This document shows, piece after piece, positions 62,640-64,000 of a stretch of DNA of 64,000 bases. Numbering within the stretch: the first letter of the stretch is position 1; the number at the start of each line of letters is the position of its first letter. The notes beneath the pieces are model-generated. The model saw only the letters and a program-made list of their open reading frames with translations, searched no databases and was not told where the DNA came from. Made by a program: the position numbers and the translations under genes. The stretch comes from Planctomycetota bacterium. GTDB lineage: Bacteria; Planctomycetota; UBA1135; UBA2386. The DNA is taken from contig JAEUHP010000171.1 of assembly GCA_016795295.1 (NCBI GenBank), positions 30,536 to 94,535 of the forward strand, in the 5' to 3' direction.

Positions 62640-63662
62640 TCAAACTGCTGCGGCGAGGCCGATGGCCACGGCCAACTGCGGCGCCTGCCGGTTCAGCGCC
62701 TCCACGTCGACGGCGTCACTGCGGACCTTCAGCCCTTCGATCGGGTTCCAGGTCTTGGTCCGCTTCTCCAGAATGCGCTCCAGACCTTCCTCGAGGCTGG
62801 GCAGGAGAGCCGAACCACCGGTCAAACGCACGTCCTGCACCTCGCCGTCGAACTGGTTCTCGTAGAAGTCGAAGGAAAGGTTGATCTCGTTGCCGAGGTC
62901 GTCGAGCACCTGCCCGATGGCCTCCGCGACCAGCGCCGCCTGCTCGCCAGGCTCGCGCTTCACCGCTTCGGCCGCGCCCGGCTCGATGCCGAGGCGCCGG
63001 GCGATGGCATTGGTCAGATCCTGGCCTCCGAGCGGCACTTCACGCGCGAAGCAGGTGGTGTTCTCCCGCAGGATGTTGATGCTGGTCTTTGCGGAACCGA
63101 CGTCGACCAGGGCCACGGTGCGACCGCTCTCCTGGATGCCGGGATTGACCTGGTCGCCCAGTTCCCAGGCATTGCCGAGCGCGAACCCGTCGACACCGAT
63201 CGACGCGGGCTGCAAGCCCAGCTCGACCAGGAGTCGCACATGGTCGGCGACGAAGCTCTTCTTCGCGGCGATCAGCAGCACCTTCATGTCCGGCTTGCCG
63301 GCCGCATCGGTGCCACTGCCCAGGCGCTGCGCATCGATTTCGACGTCAGCGACGTCGAACGGGATGTACTTGTCGGCCTCCAGCCGCACCGCCTGCACCA
63401 GCTTGTCCTCGGCCATCTCCGGCATCGAGACATAGCGGAACACCACGTTCTTGCCGCTGACGGCGGTCGCAACCCGCTTGCTGCGAAACTTCGCGGCGCG
63501 CATCAACTCGGCGATCGCCTCCTGGCGCGACGCTTCGTTGGGCACGTCGATCTGGGCATAACCCGAAACCACGAGATCGTACTTCTCCCTGGTCAGCTCG
63601 ACAGCCTTGATGCAACTACTCCCGATGTCGAGTCCGACGATGCTCCTGCGCGGCTTCAGCAT
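62640..63662 (-). CDS. pilM: type IV pilus assembly ATPase-like protein PilM
   Basis: 340 residues of the FtsA/actin-like PilM family: phosphate-binding GLDIGSSCIKAVELTREKYD at the start, VVFRYVSMPEMAEDKLVQAV, VALVDVGSAKTSINILRENT, and VRLTGGSALLPSLEEGLERI. PilM is cytoplasmic, binds nucleotide and the N-terminus of PilN, and organises the pilus platform. It is the first gene of the pil operon. The region upstream to 63876 has a locally AT-richer stretch near 63755-63785, a likely promoter, but I could not fix hexamers. Confidence 0.93.
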   Translation of the reverse strand: MLKPRRSIVGLDIGSSCIKAVELTREKYDLVVSGYAQIDVPNEASRQEAIAELMRAAKFRSKRVATAVSGKNVVFRYVSMPEMAEDKLVQAVRLEADKYIPFDVADVEIDAQRLGSGTDAAGKPDMKVLLIAAKKSFVADHVRLLVELGLQPASIGVDGFALGNAWELGDQVNPGIQESGRTVALVDVGSAKTSINILRENTTCFAREVPLGGQDLTNAIARRLGIEPGAAEAVKREPGEQAALVAEAIGQVLDDLGNEINLSFDFYENQFDGEVQDVRLTGGSALLPSLEEGLERILEKRTKTWNPIEGLKVRSDAVDVEALNRQAPQLAVAIGLAAAV

Positions 63663-63876
63663 GCGACTGGCGCTCCTGGCTACGGCGGTGCCCCACGAGC
63701 GACGAACTCGCAGGATCCCGCCTGACGCCGAGGTATCGGTCGCAGCTGCGCACCGAATTGAGCCTTAGTCCGGAGTAAACTGCTGCGTTGGCTGGCACGC
63801 CGGAATTCAGGTAACCGCGGACGCGCCCGTGGCACAGCCACCCCTGCCGAGGTCTTCGAGCCCGGCAGGAGCCTTC

Positions 63877-64000
63877 ATGGAGACTTTTCGCCCACCGTTC
63901 TGCCCGATTCAGGGCTGCGACGCCCACACCAACCCCACCGGCACCTGGTATCGCCCCCGCGGCCGCTACCAACCCAAGTGCCGAGCCGAGCCCGTGCCGC
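63877..64000 (+). CDS. putative zinc-ribbon protein (possible transposase N-terminus), truncated by window edge
   Basis: An open frame starts at the ATG at 63877, with AGGAG 7 nt upstream, and runs off the window. The visible 41 residues begin METFRPPFCPIQGCDAHTNP and include GTWYRPRGRYQPKCR. The C-x4-C spacing, a Trp-Tyr, a basic loop and a further Cys resemble the N-terminal zinc ribbon of IS-type transposases or related proteins. It is divergent from pilM. With so little sequence the family is uncertain. Confidence 0.5.
   Translation, partial: METFRPPFCPIQGCDAHTNPTGTWYRPRGRYQPKCRAEPVP

Overview
This window looks like chromosomal DNA of a high-GC (about 70%) Planctomycetota bacterium. The best markers are a PSD1/DUF1553 protein followed by a Tat-exported DUF1501 protein, a planctomycete-type CxxCH cytochrome domain, many secreted proteins with carboxypeptidase-regulatory repeats, and a cysteine-bearing C-terminal domain shared by two exported proteins. 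LpxA, MurJ, a secretin and many lipoproteins show a Gram-negative type envelope. Because of the GC content nearly every gene carries long shadow frames. Starts below were therefore chosen from signal peptides, family N-termini and ribosome binding sites. I saw no tRNA, rRNA, CRISPR array or complete insertion sequence.

Layout. 1-2.8 kb: DUF1553/DUF1501 pair. 2.8-4.7 kb: lower-GC three-gene minus-strand operon (divergent sigma-like protein, membrane-anchored protein, secreted Cys-rich protein). 4.9-8.0 kb: membrane cytochrome and a kelch-like secreted protein. 8.0-12.0 kb: ABC-2 permease, CysQ-like phosphatase, GT-C-like membrane protein. 12.1-19.3 kb: TPR lipoprotein, sensor histidine kinase, 1235-residue Ig-like repeat protein. 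19.2-21.4 kb: operon of four lipoproteins, three of them paralogous. 21.6-30.7 kb: MurJ, two exported proteins, SixA, prenyltransferase-like toroid protein, TIGR01777 epimerase, HEAT-VWA protein, and a protein with a duplicated helical module. 30.7-38.3 kb: Enzyme I-like protein, LpxA, two M16-like proteins lacking the zinc motif, a beta-barrel-like protein. 38.3-50.3 kb: NYN protein, SpeA, GlyA, SufU/IscU-like protein, small lipoprotein, E1 alpha-beta fusion overlapping a FabD-like acyltransferase, small lipoprotein behind three hairpins, CotH/beta-helix protein. 50.3-63.7 kb, all minus strand: type IV pilus genes pilM-pilN-pilO/P-pilQ, then RNase E/G, a secreted protein, rplU-rpmA-obg, and pilT. 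The right edge cuts a zinc-ribbon-like gene.

How it fits together. The pilus genes supply the inner-membrane platform (PilM, N, O/P), outer-membrane pore (PilQ) and retraction motor (PilT). The RNase E/G-rplU-rpmA-obg order is a common bacterial neighbourhood, here split by a secreted-protein gene. LpxA, MurJ, the lipoproteins and the beta-barrel-like protein serve the envelope; SpeA, GlyA, CysQ-like and the E1 fusion are metabolic.

The most unusual signals are: 15-19 bp tandem duplications spanning stop codons at three genes; a divergent promoter-like TATCGTCG inverted repeat 7 nt from two start codons; a promoter with repeated dyads ahead of the duplicated-module gene; three consecutive hairpins at 46955-47036; an Enzyme I homologue lacking its catalytic cysteine; a pair of zinc-less M16 proteins with a TTG start; a PilO-PilP-like fusion; and an RNase E/G with a roughly 185-residue insert inside its S1 domain.
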